This document shows, in pieces, positions 38,905 through 46,655 of a stretch of DNA of 64,000 nucleotides. The number at the start of each line of letters is the position of its first letter. The first letter of the stretch is position 1. Source of the DNA: Streptococcus oralis subsp. tigurinus AZ_3a (GTDB lineage Bacteria > Bacillota > Bacilli > Lactobacillales > Streptococcaceae); NCBI GenBank assembly GCA_000344275.1, contig AORU01000001.1, forward strand, positions 62,001 to 126,000, given 5' to 3'. The position numbers were made by a program, and so were the translations under genes. The notes under the pieces are model-generated. The model was not told the DNA's origin. It worked only from the letters and a program-made list of their open reading frames with translations, and searched no databases.

Positions 38905-38955
38905 CATGTTGAGGCGGTATCACTGCTTGTACGGGCTGAGACAGTCGAAAAGTAG
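38905..38955 (+). pseudogene. 3' tail of rumA/rlmD-like gene, attachment copy 1
   Basis: In frame: PQTY-HVEAVSLLVRAETVEK-stop. The HVExVxLL ending is typical of 23S rRNA uracil methyltransferases (RumA/RlmD/RlmCD), a known target for streptococcal ICEs. The gene body is absent here and should lie beyond the left end of the ICE. Confidence 0.55.
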
Positions 38956-39043
38956 AAGGGGATGGTATTGGTATCAATCAATGAGTAACAAAGTAACAGC
39001 ATGATTCGAAACATTTGCTTGTAATTTGCGGAGGAACATCAAT

Positions 39044-39472
39044 ATGGATGGAATAACAAAAGAGTCTATAAAAACGGCTAAACTAATGAAACAATTATGG
39101 CCCCAATTGACCTATAAAGAAGCTATTGATGAAGTAAAAAAATATACGAATGGCAAAAATACTGCAATCTTTACTGAAGTTGAAGGTGACACAATTGTAG
39201 GTCTAGCACTATGTTCACTCAGATTTGATTATGTTGAAGGTTGGAAATATAGTCCTGTTGGATTCTTAGAAGGGATTATTGTCGACGAGGAATATCGTTT
39301 AAAGGATATTGCTAAAAATCTCTGTACAAAATGTGAGGAATGGGCGAAAAATAAAGGATGTAAGGAATTTGCAAGTGACTGTACTTTAACGAATACGGAT
39401 TCTATAAGATTTCATCTCAATATTGGATTTCAGGAGGCAAATAGAATTATTCATTTTAAGAAGAAATTATAA
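39044..39472 (+). CDS. Aminoglycoside 6'-N-acetyltransferase-like GNAT protein
   Basis: 142 residues. MKQLWPQLTYKEAIDEV, DYVEGWKYSPVGFLEGIIVD, EEYRLKDIAKNLCTKCEEWA, KGCKEFASDCTLTN and FHLNIGFQEANRIIHFKKKL line up with AAC(6') enzymes of the type I group along the whole length. It would acetylate aminoglycosides with acetyl-CoA. The start at 39044 is set by GCGGAGGA. The acetyl-CoA loop reads YRLKDIA where R/QxxGxG/A is usual (YRGKGYA in related enzymes), so activity is in doubt. Confidence 0.75.
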   Translation: MDGITKESIKTAKLMKQLWPQLTYKEAIDEVKKYTNGKNTAIFTEVEGDTIVGLALCSLRFDYVEGWKYSPVGFLEGIIVDEEYRLKDIAKNLCTKCEEWAKNKGCKEFASDCTLTNTDSIRFHLNIGFQEANRIIHFKKKL

Positions 39473-39592
39473 TTTCAGAACGTGGTCAAAATTTATGTAT
39501 CTTTAGGAAGTGTGAAAAAATGGACGGACTACGAATTACTTTTCATTAGTGAAGAATATAGTAATGTTGTAAAGTTAATCGAGGAGTTATTG

Positions 39593-40474
39593 ATGGAGTT
39601 TATTAGTAAGATAGCCATAAGTAAAGGCTGGTCAGATGATAAAAGATATTGTGTTACAGACCAGAACCAGCAAAAATACTTCTTGCGTATTTCTGATAAT
39701 GAGAAGTTAGATTCTAAAAAATTTGAATTTGATATGATGGAGAAAGTAGCTTCTCTTGGAGTTCGTATGAGTAAACCGATTAAATTTGAACTCTGCGGTG
39801 ACGAAGTGCATTCTATACACGAGTGGATAGACGGAAAAGATGCAATAGATACCATTTTAACTTATTCTGAAAACCAACAATACACTTACGGGATAGAAAC
39901 AGGAAGGTTACTTAGAAAAATTCATACAATTCCTGCTACAGAAGTTTATGAAGACTGGGAAATCTTTTTTAATCGAAAAATTGATGATAAAATCTCCAAA
40001 TACAAAGAATGTTCCGTCCAATATGAAAGTGGTCAAGTCTTTATTGATTTTTTGAATGAAAACCGTGAACTGCTAAAGAACAGACCACAAGTATTCCAAC
40101 ATGGTGATTATCATATTGGAAATTTCATGATTGGAGAAGATCGAGAGATTTATGTGATTGACTTTGATCGTTTTGATGTTGGAGATCCTTGGGAGGAGTT
40201 CAATCGTATTGTGTGGACAGCTCAAGTATCTCCCGCTTTCGCATCTGGTATGATAGATGGATACTTTGATGATAAGGTCCCAGATTTATTTTGGAAACTT
40301 CTTGCTGTTTACATTCTAAGTAACTTAATTGGAGCTCTTCCATGGGCTATTCCTTATGGAGAAGAAGAAGTATCAGTAATGCAAAATCAAGCTAAGGAAA
40401 TTTTAGAATGGTATGATGATATGAAGCAAATCATTCCTAGTTGGTATTTGATTGATAAAAAGACTGAAGAATAA
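39593..40474 (+). CDS. APH-family aminoglycoside phosphotransferase-like kinase
   Basis: 293 residues. MEFISKIAISKGWSDDKRY, then KYFLRISDNEKLDSKKFEFD (nucleotide Lys region), catalytic loop QHGDYHIGNFMIG and IDFDRFDVGDPWEEFNRI (metal Asp). The start at 39593 follows GAGGAG; a frame open from 39482 is upstream extension only. Relatives are annotated as aminoglycoside phosphotransferase family proteins in streptococci and need not confer resistance. It pairs with the acetyltransferase gene 120 bases upstream. Confidence 0.75.
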   Translation: MEFISKIAISKGWSDDKRYCVTDQNQQKYFLRISDNEKLDSKKFEFDMMEKVASLGVRMSKPIKFELCGDEVHSIHEWIDGKDAIDTILTYSENQQYTYGIETGRLLRKIHTIPATEVYEDWEIFFNRKIDDKISKYKECSVQYESGQVFIDFLNENRELLKNRPQVFQHGDYHIGNFMIGEDREIYVIDFDRFDVGDPWEEFNRIVWTAQVSPAFASGMIDGYFDDKVPDLFWKLLAVYILSNLIGALPWAIPYGEEEVSVMQNQAKEILEWYDDMKQIIPSWYLIDKKTEE

Positions 40475-40601
40475 AAGAGTTTAAATATTAATTTGAAAAA
40501 ATATCAAGATTATTTGCTCATATTATAACGAATTCAATTCTTTATTAATACCTATCGAGAATTATCTTGAAACTTTGAATGTTGTTTCGGGGTCAAGTTA
40601 C

Positions 40602-41219
40602 ATGAAAGAATATATTTTAAATTTGGAAAAAGAATTTTCTTTAATAGAAAATGGGTTCAAAGAAGAAGAGAAGAGAGCTCTTTCTGACTATCAATCAAAC
40701 GATATTGCGTATATCAAAGAATTAGCATTTCTAGCCTTTAAATCCAATGTATATCAAGTTAGAATGTATAGTGTATTTCTCTTTGGCCATTTGTCATCGT
40801 ATGAAGAAATTTTGATCTTTATGAGGGATGAGGTTTCAAAGGATGACAATTGGAGAGTTCAAGAAGTATTAGCAAAAGCATTTGATGAATTTTGTAAAAA
40901 AATAGGATATGAAAAAGCACTTCCAGTGATTGATGAATGGTTAAAAAATACCAATCCTAATACAAGGAGAGCAGTAACAGAGGGATTAAGAATATGGACG
41001 AGTAGACCATATTTCAAGGATAATCCAGATGAAGCTATTAAACGAATCGCAACATTAAAAGAAGATTCTAGTGAATATGTTAGAAAATCAGTCGGTAATG
41101 CTTTGAGGGATATTAGCAAAAAATTTCCAGGGTTGATCAAAGAAGAACTTGATAGTTGGGATGTTAAGAGTAAAGAGATTCAAAAGGTTTACAAGTTAGC
41201 AAGTAAATTTATTAAGTGA
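40602..41219 (+). CDS. AlkD-like HEAT-repeat protein
   Basis: 205 residues, all helical. RMYSVFLFGHLSSYEEIL, DDNWRVQEVLAKAFDEF, NPNTRRAVTEGLRIWTSRPYF and YVRKSVGNALRDISKKFPGL are HEAT repeats of the DNA alkylation repair (AlkC/AlkD-like) superfamily. The start is weakly supported by GGGG ten bases upstream. It could be a DNA glycosylase or only a structural relative. Confidence 0.7.
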   Translation: MKEYILNLEKEFSLIENGFKEEEKRALSDYQSNDIAYIKELAFLAFKSNVYQVRMYSVFLFGHLSSYEEILIFMRDEVSKDDNWRVQEVLAKAFDEFCKKIGYEKALPVIDEWLKNTNPNTRRAVTEGLRIWTSRPYFKDNPDEAIKRIATLKEDSSEYVRKSVGNALRDISKKFPGLIKEELDSWDVKSKEIQKVYKLASKFIK

Positions 41220-41337
41220 CAATTATCAGCTATAAAGTTTAAAAAATGCTAACTATAAAATATTTTCATTCTAAAGTTTAATTTTAAACAACAACTCAGT
41301 CACTTTCTTACTATAATATAGAAGTTTGCGAGCACTA

Positions 41338-41376
41338 CATGTTGAGGCGGTAGCACTGCTTGTACGAGCTGATTGA
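41338..41376 (+). pseudogene. 3' tail of rumA/rlmD-like gene, attachment copy 2
   Basis: In frame: HVEAVALLVRAD-stop, almost the same bases as 38905-38937. It marks the right edge of the islet. A TATAAT at 41312-41317 just upstream may serve the hydrolase gene. Confidence 0.55.
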
Positions 41377-41422
41377 ACAAGGAAAATTAGCTAGTGAAAG
41401 TCCTACAGTAAGGAGTTTAAAC

Positions 41423-42229
41423 ATGAAATTCCATGAATTTGGTGATAAGAATTTGCCTCCTATTTTACTGATACATGGTGGCGGCAGTTCTTGGTGGAAT
41501 TATCTTCGTCAAGCACGAATCTTGTCAAAAGAATACCGTATTATTCTACCCACTTTGAATGGCCACGGCGAGGAATATCAACTTGATTATGTTTCTACTG
41601 AAGATTCTGCTTTGGAGATTCTAGACTATATCAAAGCAAACTGTGATGGGAAATTATTTGCAATCGGTGGTGTTTCACTTGGTGGTCAAATTGCCATGGA
41701 GCTTTTGTCTTTAGACAGTGAAATTGCTGAGAAGGCCATCATAGATGGAAGCCTCTGTATTCCTCAACCAAGGTTAGCTAAAATCAGCATCTTTCTAGTG
41801 TCTCTATTTGGTAAACTGATGTTCAATAAATTCTCTTGCAAACTTCAGTTCAGCATGATGAACAAACTCTATCCTAAACTGGCTTATCCAGAGGAGATAA
41901 AAGTTTATTATTTGGAGGATTTGCCAAGGACGCCTGTCAAAACATTGGTGACCATTTACAAAAACTATATGGGATGTTACAAGCTGAAAGATATGATTTC
42001 TGCTAGCAAGGCTCAGGTTCTGTATATCTATGGTGAAAAAGAATTGAACTGTGTGAAAGAATCAGCGAAATTATTTCATCAGCTACATTCAAATACAATT
42101 TTGTATGAAGCAAAGGGCTATAACCACGGCTATTTATCAGCTTACCTGCCTTATGAGTGGATTGATTTGGTGGTGCCATTTTTAAAGAGTGCTTCATTAG
42201 AAATGTGTAACGAATCTGATATGCCATAA
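41423..42229 (+). CDS. Alpha/beta hydrolase
   Basis: 268 residues. Oxyanion region LLIHGGGSSWWNY, nucleophile elbow GVSLGGQ (S85), YIYGEKELN (likely acid) and GYNHGYLSAYLP (His). ATG at 41423 follows AAGGAG; the open frame upstream to 41360 crosses the attachment repeat and is not coding. It is the first chromosomal gene beyond the islet. The substrate is unknown. Confidence 0.85.
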   Translation: MKFHEFGDKNLPPILLIHGGGSSWWNYLRQARILSKEYRIILPTLNGHGEEYQLDYVSTEDSALEILDYIKANCDGKLFAIGGVSLGGQIAMELLSLDSEIAEKAIIDGSLCIPQPRLAKISIFLVSLFGKLMFNKFSCKLQFSMMNKLYPKLAYPEEIKVYYLEDLPRTPVKTLVTIYKNYMGCYKLKDMISASKAQVLYIYGEKELNCVKESAKLFHQLHSNTILYEAKGYNHGYLSAYLPYEWIDLVVPFLKSASLEMCNESDMP

Positions 42230-42240
42230 GGAGGAAACGG

Positions 42241-42450
42241 ATGTTAGGAGCAATAGTTGGAGACATTGCAGGTCCAGTTTACGAATGGAACAATATCAAA
42301 ACGAAGGACTTTCCTTTATTTCGGAAAGACTGCTTTTTTACGGATGATACGGTAAGTTCGAACAGCTTAGTGTGTGAGTTTGTTAGTGAAACGTTGCTAA
42401 TCCTCAAAATAAAGAAACCAAAATTCCATTATTTTGAGATGAAAACCTAA
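42241..42450 (+). pseudogene. 5' fragment of ADP-ribosylglycohydrolase gene
   Basis: The first 38 codons (to 42354) read MLGAIVGDIAGPVYEWNN, KTKDFPLFRKDCFFTDDTV, the start of a DraG-type ADP-ribosylglycohydrolase with its metal-binding GDIxGSxYE and TDDT motifs. The frame then runs into the recombinase-tail repeat and stops at 42450. The rest of the ~270-residue enzyme is absent downstream. GGAGG precedes the ATG, so the fragment may still be translated. Confidence 0.75.
42365..42409 (+). repeat. Recombinase 3'-end repeat, copy 2
   Basis: 39 of 45 bases match 38826-38870, including the stop region and CTCAAAA. One frame reads CVSLLVKRC-stop, matching the ICE recombinase end CVSLLVKRS. It abuts the break in the glycohydrolase gene and looks like a scar of a related element. 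Confidence 0.75.
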
Positions 42451-42472
42451 ACTGTTTTTAAGGAGTGTTATA

Positions 42473-43099
42473 TTGATAGAAAGCAGACCTGAGTTTGATA
42501 AAATCACATCCTTTGATGAGTTTAATAAATACTATTGGTATCGTGATGAACTTTCACAGATATGCAAGTCATTAGGGCTTGAATATAGAGGTACAAAACA
42601 GGAACTCAATGATATTATTAAACAGTACTTTAAGGGGAAATTGATTAAAAAAACATCAATAAAAAGGAAAAAGAAACAAGTAGAAGCCGTTGCCTTAGAT
42701 ACGCCCTTACTTGAATGTGGATTCTCCTTTAATGCAGACTTTAGAGAATATTTCTCAACTTTAACAGATGTTTCGCCCTTTAAATTTACTGCTGATATGG
42801 CCACTGCCTGGAGAAAAGTCAAAAGAGAACATGATTTGAGTTTTACAATCCAAGATATGCTAAAAGTTTATTATGGAGATTCAGATTATGCCAAGTATGA
42901 CCATTCGGTTTGTCAATGGAACCAATTTTTAAAGGACTTCTGTGCAGACGAAAATAGTCGTAACTACTCAAACAAGTTAAAAGTTGCTTCTATTCTTTGG
43001 AAAGAAGTTAGAAATACAAGTAAAGAAAAAATTTATTCAAAGAAACTTTTGATTGAATATGCTGATAAAGTAAAAGAGTATGGCAAGGTAGTTCAATAG
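42473..43099 (+). CDS. SAP-domain-like protein
   Basis: 208 residues from TTG at 42473, which follows AAGGAG. YRDELSQICKSLGLEYRG, then TKQELNDIIKQYF is a SAP-like helix-extended-helix, followed by a basic KRKKKQ stretch. The C-terminal part (FSFNADFREYFSTLTDVSPFKFTADMATAWRKVKR) is a conserved streptococcal/lactobacillal domain with no known role. DNA binding is likely but not shown. Confidence 0.65.
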   Translation: MIESRPEFDKITSFDEFNKYYWYRDELSQICKSLGLEYRGTKQELNDIIKQYFKGKLIKKTSIKRKKKQVEAVALDTPLLECGFSFNADFREYFSTLTDVSPFKFTADMATAWRKVKREHDLSFTIQDMLKVYYGDSDYAKYDHSVCQWNQFLKDFCADENSRNYSNKLKVASILWKEVRNTSKEKIYSKKLLIEYADKVKEYGKVVQ

Positions 43100-43228
43100 A
43101 AGTGCCTTTGTTTTGAAAATCTGAATTTAAAATTAGCTATTATACAGGTCCTATCGACATGACCACAATAATAAGGATTTTAAAAAGATAGAGTGGCTGG
43201 AAAGACATTTGTAAATCATCAATCAGAA

Positions 43229-43259
43229 AGTAGTAGGTATTAAGACTTACTGCTTTTTT
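43229..43259 (+). terminator. Terminator after SAP-like gene
   Basis: Stem AGTAGTAGGT / ACTTACTGCT with T6. The 293-base gap between genes also holds the promoter and cre listed next and nothing else that I recognise. Confidence 0.65.
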
Positions 43260-43298
43260 ATATTCTCAAAACAATCCACTCGAAACTACGGACAAGTC

Positions 43299-43354
43299 TT
43301 GAAAATAAAATTTTAAAGTAGTATACTAGAATCACAATCATGAAAACGTTTGCG
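43299..43354 (+). promoter_or_regulatory. Promoter with CcpA cre site for GH13 gene
   Basis: TTGAAA (43299-43304), 17-base spacer, TATACT (43322-43327). TGAAAACGTTTGCG at 43341-43354 matches the cre consensus TGWAANCGNTNWCA except the last base. Its place just after the expected transcription start fits repression by CcpA in glucose. Confidence 0.8.
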
Positions 43355-43392
43355 TCGTAAAGCGATTCAAAGTGAACTAGGAGACAGATACA

Positions 43393-45132
43393 ATGGAATT
43401 AACAGCCATTTACCATAGACCAGAGTCGGAGTATGCCTATCTTTATAAAGATAAGATAATGCACATTCGTATCCGGACTAAGAAAGATGATATTGAAAGC
43501 ATCAACTTGCATTATGGAGATCCTTTTATTTTTATAGAGGACCGTTATGAAGATAGTAAGGAGATGAGTAAAGTAACTTCCGATGCTTTGTTTGATTACT
43601 GGCAAGCGGAAGTTACGGTTGGCTATGCGCGACTCCAATATCTCTTTGAACTCAAGGATAAGCAAGGTCAGAGTGTTTTGTATGGCGATAAGGGATGTGT
43701 TGCAAACACGCTAGAAAACCTTCATTTTGAAGGAAATGGCTTTAAAATTCCGTATATCCATGATATTGATGCTTGCCATGTTCCTGACTGGGTAGCAGTG
43801 ACGGTATGGTACCAAATTTTCCCAGAACGCTTTGCAAATGGTAATCCTGAGATTTCACCAGAAGGGGCTCTGGCTTGGGATTCCACTATCAAACCGAAGA
43901 CGAGCGATTTCTTTGGTGGTGATTTACAAGGCATTATTGACCATCTGGATTACTTGCAGGACTTGGGGATTACAGGACTTTATCTCTGTCCGATTTTTGA
44001 ATCTCCAAGCAATCACAAGTACAATACAACGGATTATTTCGAAATTGACCATCATTTTGGAGATAAAGAAACCTTCCGTAAACTGGTGGAGGAGGCCCAT
44101 CAGAGAGGGATGAAAATCATGCTGGACGCTGTTTTCAACCACATTGGGGATCAGTCTCCGCAGTGGCAGGATGTCCTCAAGCATGGTGAAGATTCCGTTT
44201 ACAAAGACTGGTTTCATGTTCAGGAGTTTCCAGTGACCAAGGATAAGCTTGAGAATCCAAGAAAGCTCCCTTACCATACCTTTGCCTTTGCAAGCTATAT
44301 GCCTAAGCTCAATACGGCCAATCCTCAAGTGAGGGACTATTTGTTGAGGGTTGCTACCTACTGGATCGAAGAGTATGATATTGATGCTTGGCGACTGGAT
44401 GTGGCCAATGAAGTGGATCACCAATTTTGGCGAGATTTCCGTAAGGCTGTTTTGGCTAAAAAGCCTGACCTTTATATTCTTGGAGAGGTCTGGCACACTT
44501 CCCAGCCCTGGCTAAACGGCGATGAATTCCACGCAGTCATGAACTATCCTCTCTCTGATACTATCAAGGATTATTTCTTGCGAGGGACTAAGAAGACACC
44601 TCAATTTATCGATGAGATCAATAGCCAGTCTATGTACTATAGACAACAGATTTCGGAAGTGATGTTCAATCTTTTGGATTCGCACGATACGGAGCGGATT
44701 TTGGCTACTGCCAAGGGTGATGTACAACTGGTTAAGTCTGCCCTTGCTTGCCTCTTTCTACAAAGAGGCACACCGTGTTTCTACTATGGTACCGAGTTAG
44801 AGTTAGGTGGAGGACCAGATCCAGATTGTCGTCGTGTCATGCCTTGGGAACGTGTTTCCGATAGCAATGAGATGTTGAATTTTATGAAGAAATTGATTCA
44901 AATTCGCAAGGATGCTTCAAATGTTATCCAGCATGGGAAATATAGCCTGAAAGAAATCAAGCCGGATGTGGTATCTCTTGAGTGGAATTATGATGGACAA
45001 AAGGTCCAAGCTATTTTTAACCAATCAACTGAAAACTATCTTGTAGATAGTGATGCTGTAGCGCTAGCCAGTCATTGCGAAAAACTAGACCAGCAACTGG
45101 TGATTTTGCCTAAAGGATTTGTTATTCAGTAA
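43393..45132 (+). CDS. GH13 neopullulanase/cyclomaltodextrinase-like glycosidase
   Basis: 579 residues. The N-terminal ~120 residues are a CBM34-like beta domain (MELTAIYHRPESEYAYLYKD). The barrel carries VTVWYQIFPERFANG, DAVFNHIG, WRLDVANE (nucleophile D336), ILGEVWH (acid E365) and LLDSHDTER (D429). It hydrolyses alpha-1,4 links in maltodextrins or cyclodextrins, probably in the cytoplasm since no signal peptide is present. AGGAGA precedes the ATG. It is preceded by a cre-bearing promoter and followed by a terminator, so it is a single-gene unit. Confidence 0.92.
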   Translation: MELTAIYHRPESEYAYLYKDKIMHIRIRTKKDDIESINLHYGDPFIFIEDRYEDSKEMSKVTSDALFDYWQAEVTVGYARLQYLFELKDKQGQSVLYGDKGCVANTLENLHFEGNGFKIPYIHDIDACHVPDWVAVTVWYQIFPERFANGNPEISPEGALAWDSTIKPKTSDFFGGDLQGIIDHLDYLQDLGITGLYLCPIFESPSNHKYNTTDYFEIDHHFGDKETFRKLVEEAHQRGMKIMLDAVFNHIGDQSPQWQDVLKHGEDSVYKDWFHVQEFPVTKDKLENPRKLPYHTFAFASYMPKLNTANPQVRDYLLRVATYWIEEYDIDAWRLDVANEVDHQFWRDFRKAVLAKKPDLYILGEVWHTSQPWLNGDEFHAVMNYPLSDTIKDYFLRGTKKTPQFIDEINSQSMYYRQQISEVMFNLLDSHDTERILATAKGDVQLVKSALACLFLQRGTPCFYYGTELELGGGPDPDCRRVMPWERVSDSNEMLNFMKKLIQIRKDASNVIQHGKYSLKEIKPDVVSLEWNYDGQKVQAIFNQSTENYLVDSDAVALASHCEKLDQQLVILPKGFVIQ

Positions 45133-45143
45133 AAAATATGATT

Positions 45144-45187
45144 AAAAAGACTGTAATGATGGGCAACCATTCGTTCCAGTCTTTTTT
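45144..45187 (+). terminator. Terminator after GH13 gene
   Basis: AAAAAGACTG / CAGTCTTTTT stem around a 23-base loop, continuing into a T-run. Confidence 0.7.
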
Positions 45188-45246
45188 CTATTTATGTAGT
45201 ATAATAAAGGAAATACCAGAGGCAAACCCTTAGAAAGAAGAGAACG

Positions 45247-45513
45247 ATGAACCATTTAGTCTGATCTTTAAAAGAAAAGATCACTGACCAAATGTCTTTG
45301 GTTCGACAAGTTCCTAATGATGATGAAGAATTTTATCAAGTCCATTTAGATATTTTCTATAAGCCGACTAGTGAGAATGCAGAGTTTAGTGAGTCTATAT
45401 GGGACGAAGATCTTGATGAGAATATCTTTGACTATATTCGAAACTCTGAGGTCTTTGCCGATGCTAAAGACAAGGAATACCTCAAAGTAAAAATTTATTT
45501 AGATGAAACTTAG
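45247..45513 (+). pseudogene. Small acidic protein gene with early in-frame stop
   Basis: ATG at 45247, after AGAAGAGAA, reads MNHLV and then TGA. The same frame goes on SLKEKITDQMSLVRQVPNDDEEF and, from an internal ATG at 45292, encodes 73 acidic residues (FYQVHLDIFYKPTSEN; YIRNSEVFADAKDKEYLKVK). The upstream start has the better context, so a nonsense mutation at codon 6 is likely; restart at 45292 is possible. The family is not recognised. Confidence 0.5.
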
Positions 45514-45525
45514 TAAGGAGAAATC

Positions 45526-45899
45526 ATGTTTAGTTTTTTTAAGCGAAAAAGAAACAAGCGCTTCAATCAGGAGTCACATGACAAGGCTAAAGAAAATCAG
45601 ACTGTTTCTGAAAAGAAACTTGATTTAGAAAATGATGAAGCAAAGGTGGATTCTGAACAAATCCTCCATAGAAATATGCTGAAAAGATCAAAGAAATTTA
45701 CATGGATGGTGGAAATGAGATTTATATGAATATCATTCCACAATGGGATGGAGAAGATGGAACATTTGATTTGAATGAGCTCAGTCTATCCGAATTGCAA
45801 CAATTTCCAAACTTAAAAGAAGCAACTATTTTAAGCAGCAATTTTGATAGCGTGAAAGAGCTCTTTGATACGGCTGGTATTGAAATCGAGCTACTATAA
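45526..45899 (+). pseudogene. Hypothetical protein gene with one-base frameshift
   Basis: The first frame (MFSFFKRKRNKRFNQESHDK ... SEQILH) fails after codon ~49. A shift at the A-run near 45670-45676 restores KYAEKIKEIYMDGGNEIYMN, IIPQWDGEDGTFDLNELSLS and a good C-terminus to 45899. One extra A would give 124 residues. AAGGAG precedes the ATG. Membership is unknown; such short acidic proteins occur in arrays in streptococci. Confidence 0.6.
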
Positions 45900-45968
45900 T
45901 TTTAGTTATCAAGTCAATTCATGTTAAGACAATAATTGGATCGCGGTTTAAAAGGAGTATGAAAATCT

Positions 45969-46295
45969 ATGGACGCTAACATACTTAGAGTTATAAAAAT
46001 AGATAAAGAAGCACTTTATGAATTTCTCTATGAAAACTTTATAGCGCAACAGGAAGAATTGTTAGACATATCCAAATCTGAAGTGATGAATGATTTTGCA
46101 ATAGATTGGGAAAAAGGGGATTTTCTATTTACTGCGTATAGACAGGAAAACATGGTTGGAGAGTTGATTTCTTTACCACAAGGGGTGAATACGAAAAGGT
46201 TACTGGAAAATTTGCCTGTTACAACTGATTCTGTACTTAAACCAAATCAAATCTATAAAGATTATTCATTTAACGATTTGAGCAAATTTATTTGA
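45969..46295 (+). CDS. Hypothetical small protein
   Basis: 108 residues, acidic, no membrane segment (MDANILRVIKIDKEALYEFL; SEVMNDFAIDWEKGDFLFTAY). AAAGGAG precedes the start. Not recognised. It belongs to the patch of short genes from 45.2 to 51.8 kb. Confidence 0.6.
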   Translation: MDANILRVIKIDKEALYEFLYENFIAQQEELLDISKSEVMNDFAIDWEKGDFLFTAYRQENMVGELISLPQGVNTKRLLENLPVTTDSVLKPNQIYKDYSFNDLSKFI

Positions 46296-46352
46296 TGAGA
46301 GTGTTTTATATCGCAGAGATTGCAAATGCTAGAGTGCAGTGAGTTACAGTTA

Positions 46353-46604
46353 ATGAAAGAAGAAAAGTATGAAAAATACAATAGAATATTAAAATTAGGA
46401 TTATGTGTAGCTTTTGTACTAACATTATCAGGTTGTTCTCAATCACAGAAAGATTCAGAGAAGAGTCCAGTCAAATCTGAGTTTACTCAATCGAGTGCAA
46501 CTTACTCGAATTTAAATAGTCAAACTAGTTTTGAAGAAGTGAAGAATTTATTATCCACTCATACTATCATTAGAAGGAAGCAAGTCAAAGAACTCAACTT
46601 ATAA
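46353..46604 (+). CDS. Short lipoprotein, possibly truncated
   Basis: 83 residues from ATG at 46353. The signal peptide ends with lipobox LTLSGC, then a Ser/Gln-rich linker and FEEVKNLLSTH. The last ~15 residues are basic and look out of frame; an adjacent frame continues to SPFIVDNID-stop near 46636. This suggests a frameshift or C-terminal truncation. It would be a cell-surface lipoprotein of unknown role. Confidence 0.5.
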   Translation: MKEEKYEKYNRILKLGLCVAFVLTLSGCSQSQKDSEKSPVKSEFTQSSATYSNLNSQTSFEEVKNLLSTHTIIRRKQVKELNL

Positions 46605-46655
46605 AAGTCCCTTTATCGTAGATAATATTGATTAGATAGCAAGGAAGAGGAAAAA

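Larger units (their letters stand above)
38905..41376 (+). mobile_element. att-flanked islet lacking an integrase (CIME-like)
   Basis: Direct repeats of ~34 bases at 38905 and 41338, differing at two positions (CATGTTGAGGCGGTA, then CACTGCTTGTACG, GCTGA), enclose three cargo genes and no recombinase. Both repeats read in frame as a RumA-like C-terminus. This is the layout of a cis-mobilizable element, left next to the ICE by accretion at the same target. Confidence 0.6.

Noticed and set aside
38881..39040. tRNA or small RNA gene after the ICE recombinase
   Set aside because: No cloverleaf could be formed; the bases read as a RumA-like C-terminus instead.
43924..44496. 190-codon minus-strand frame
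   Set aside because: It is antisense to the conserved barrel of the GH13 gene and its product has no recognisable features.
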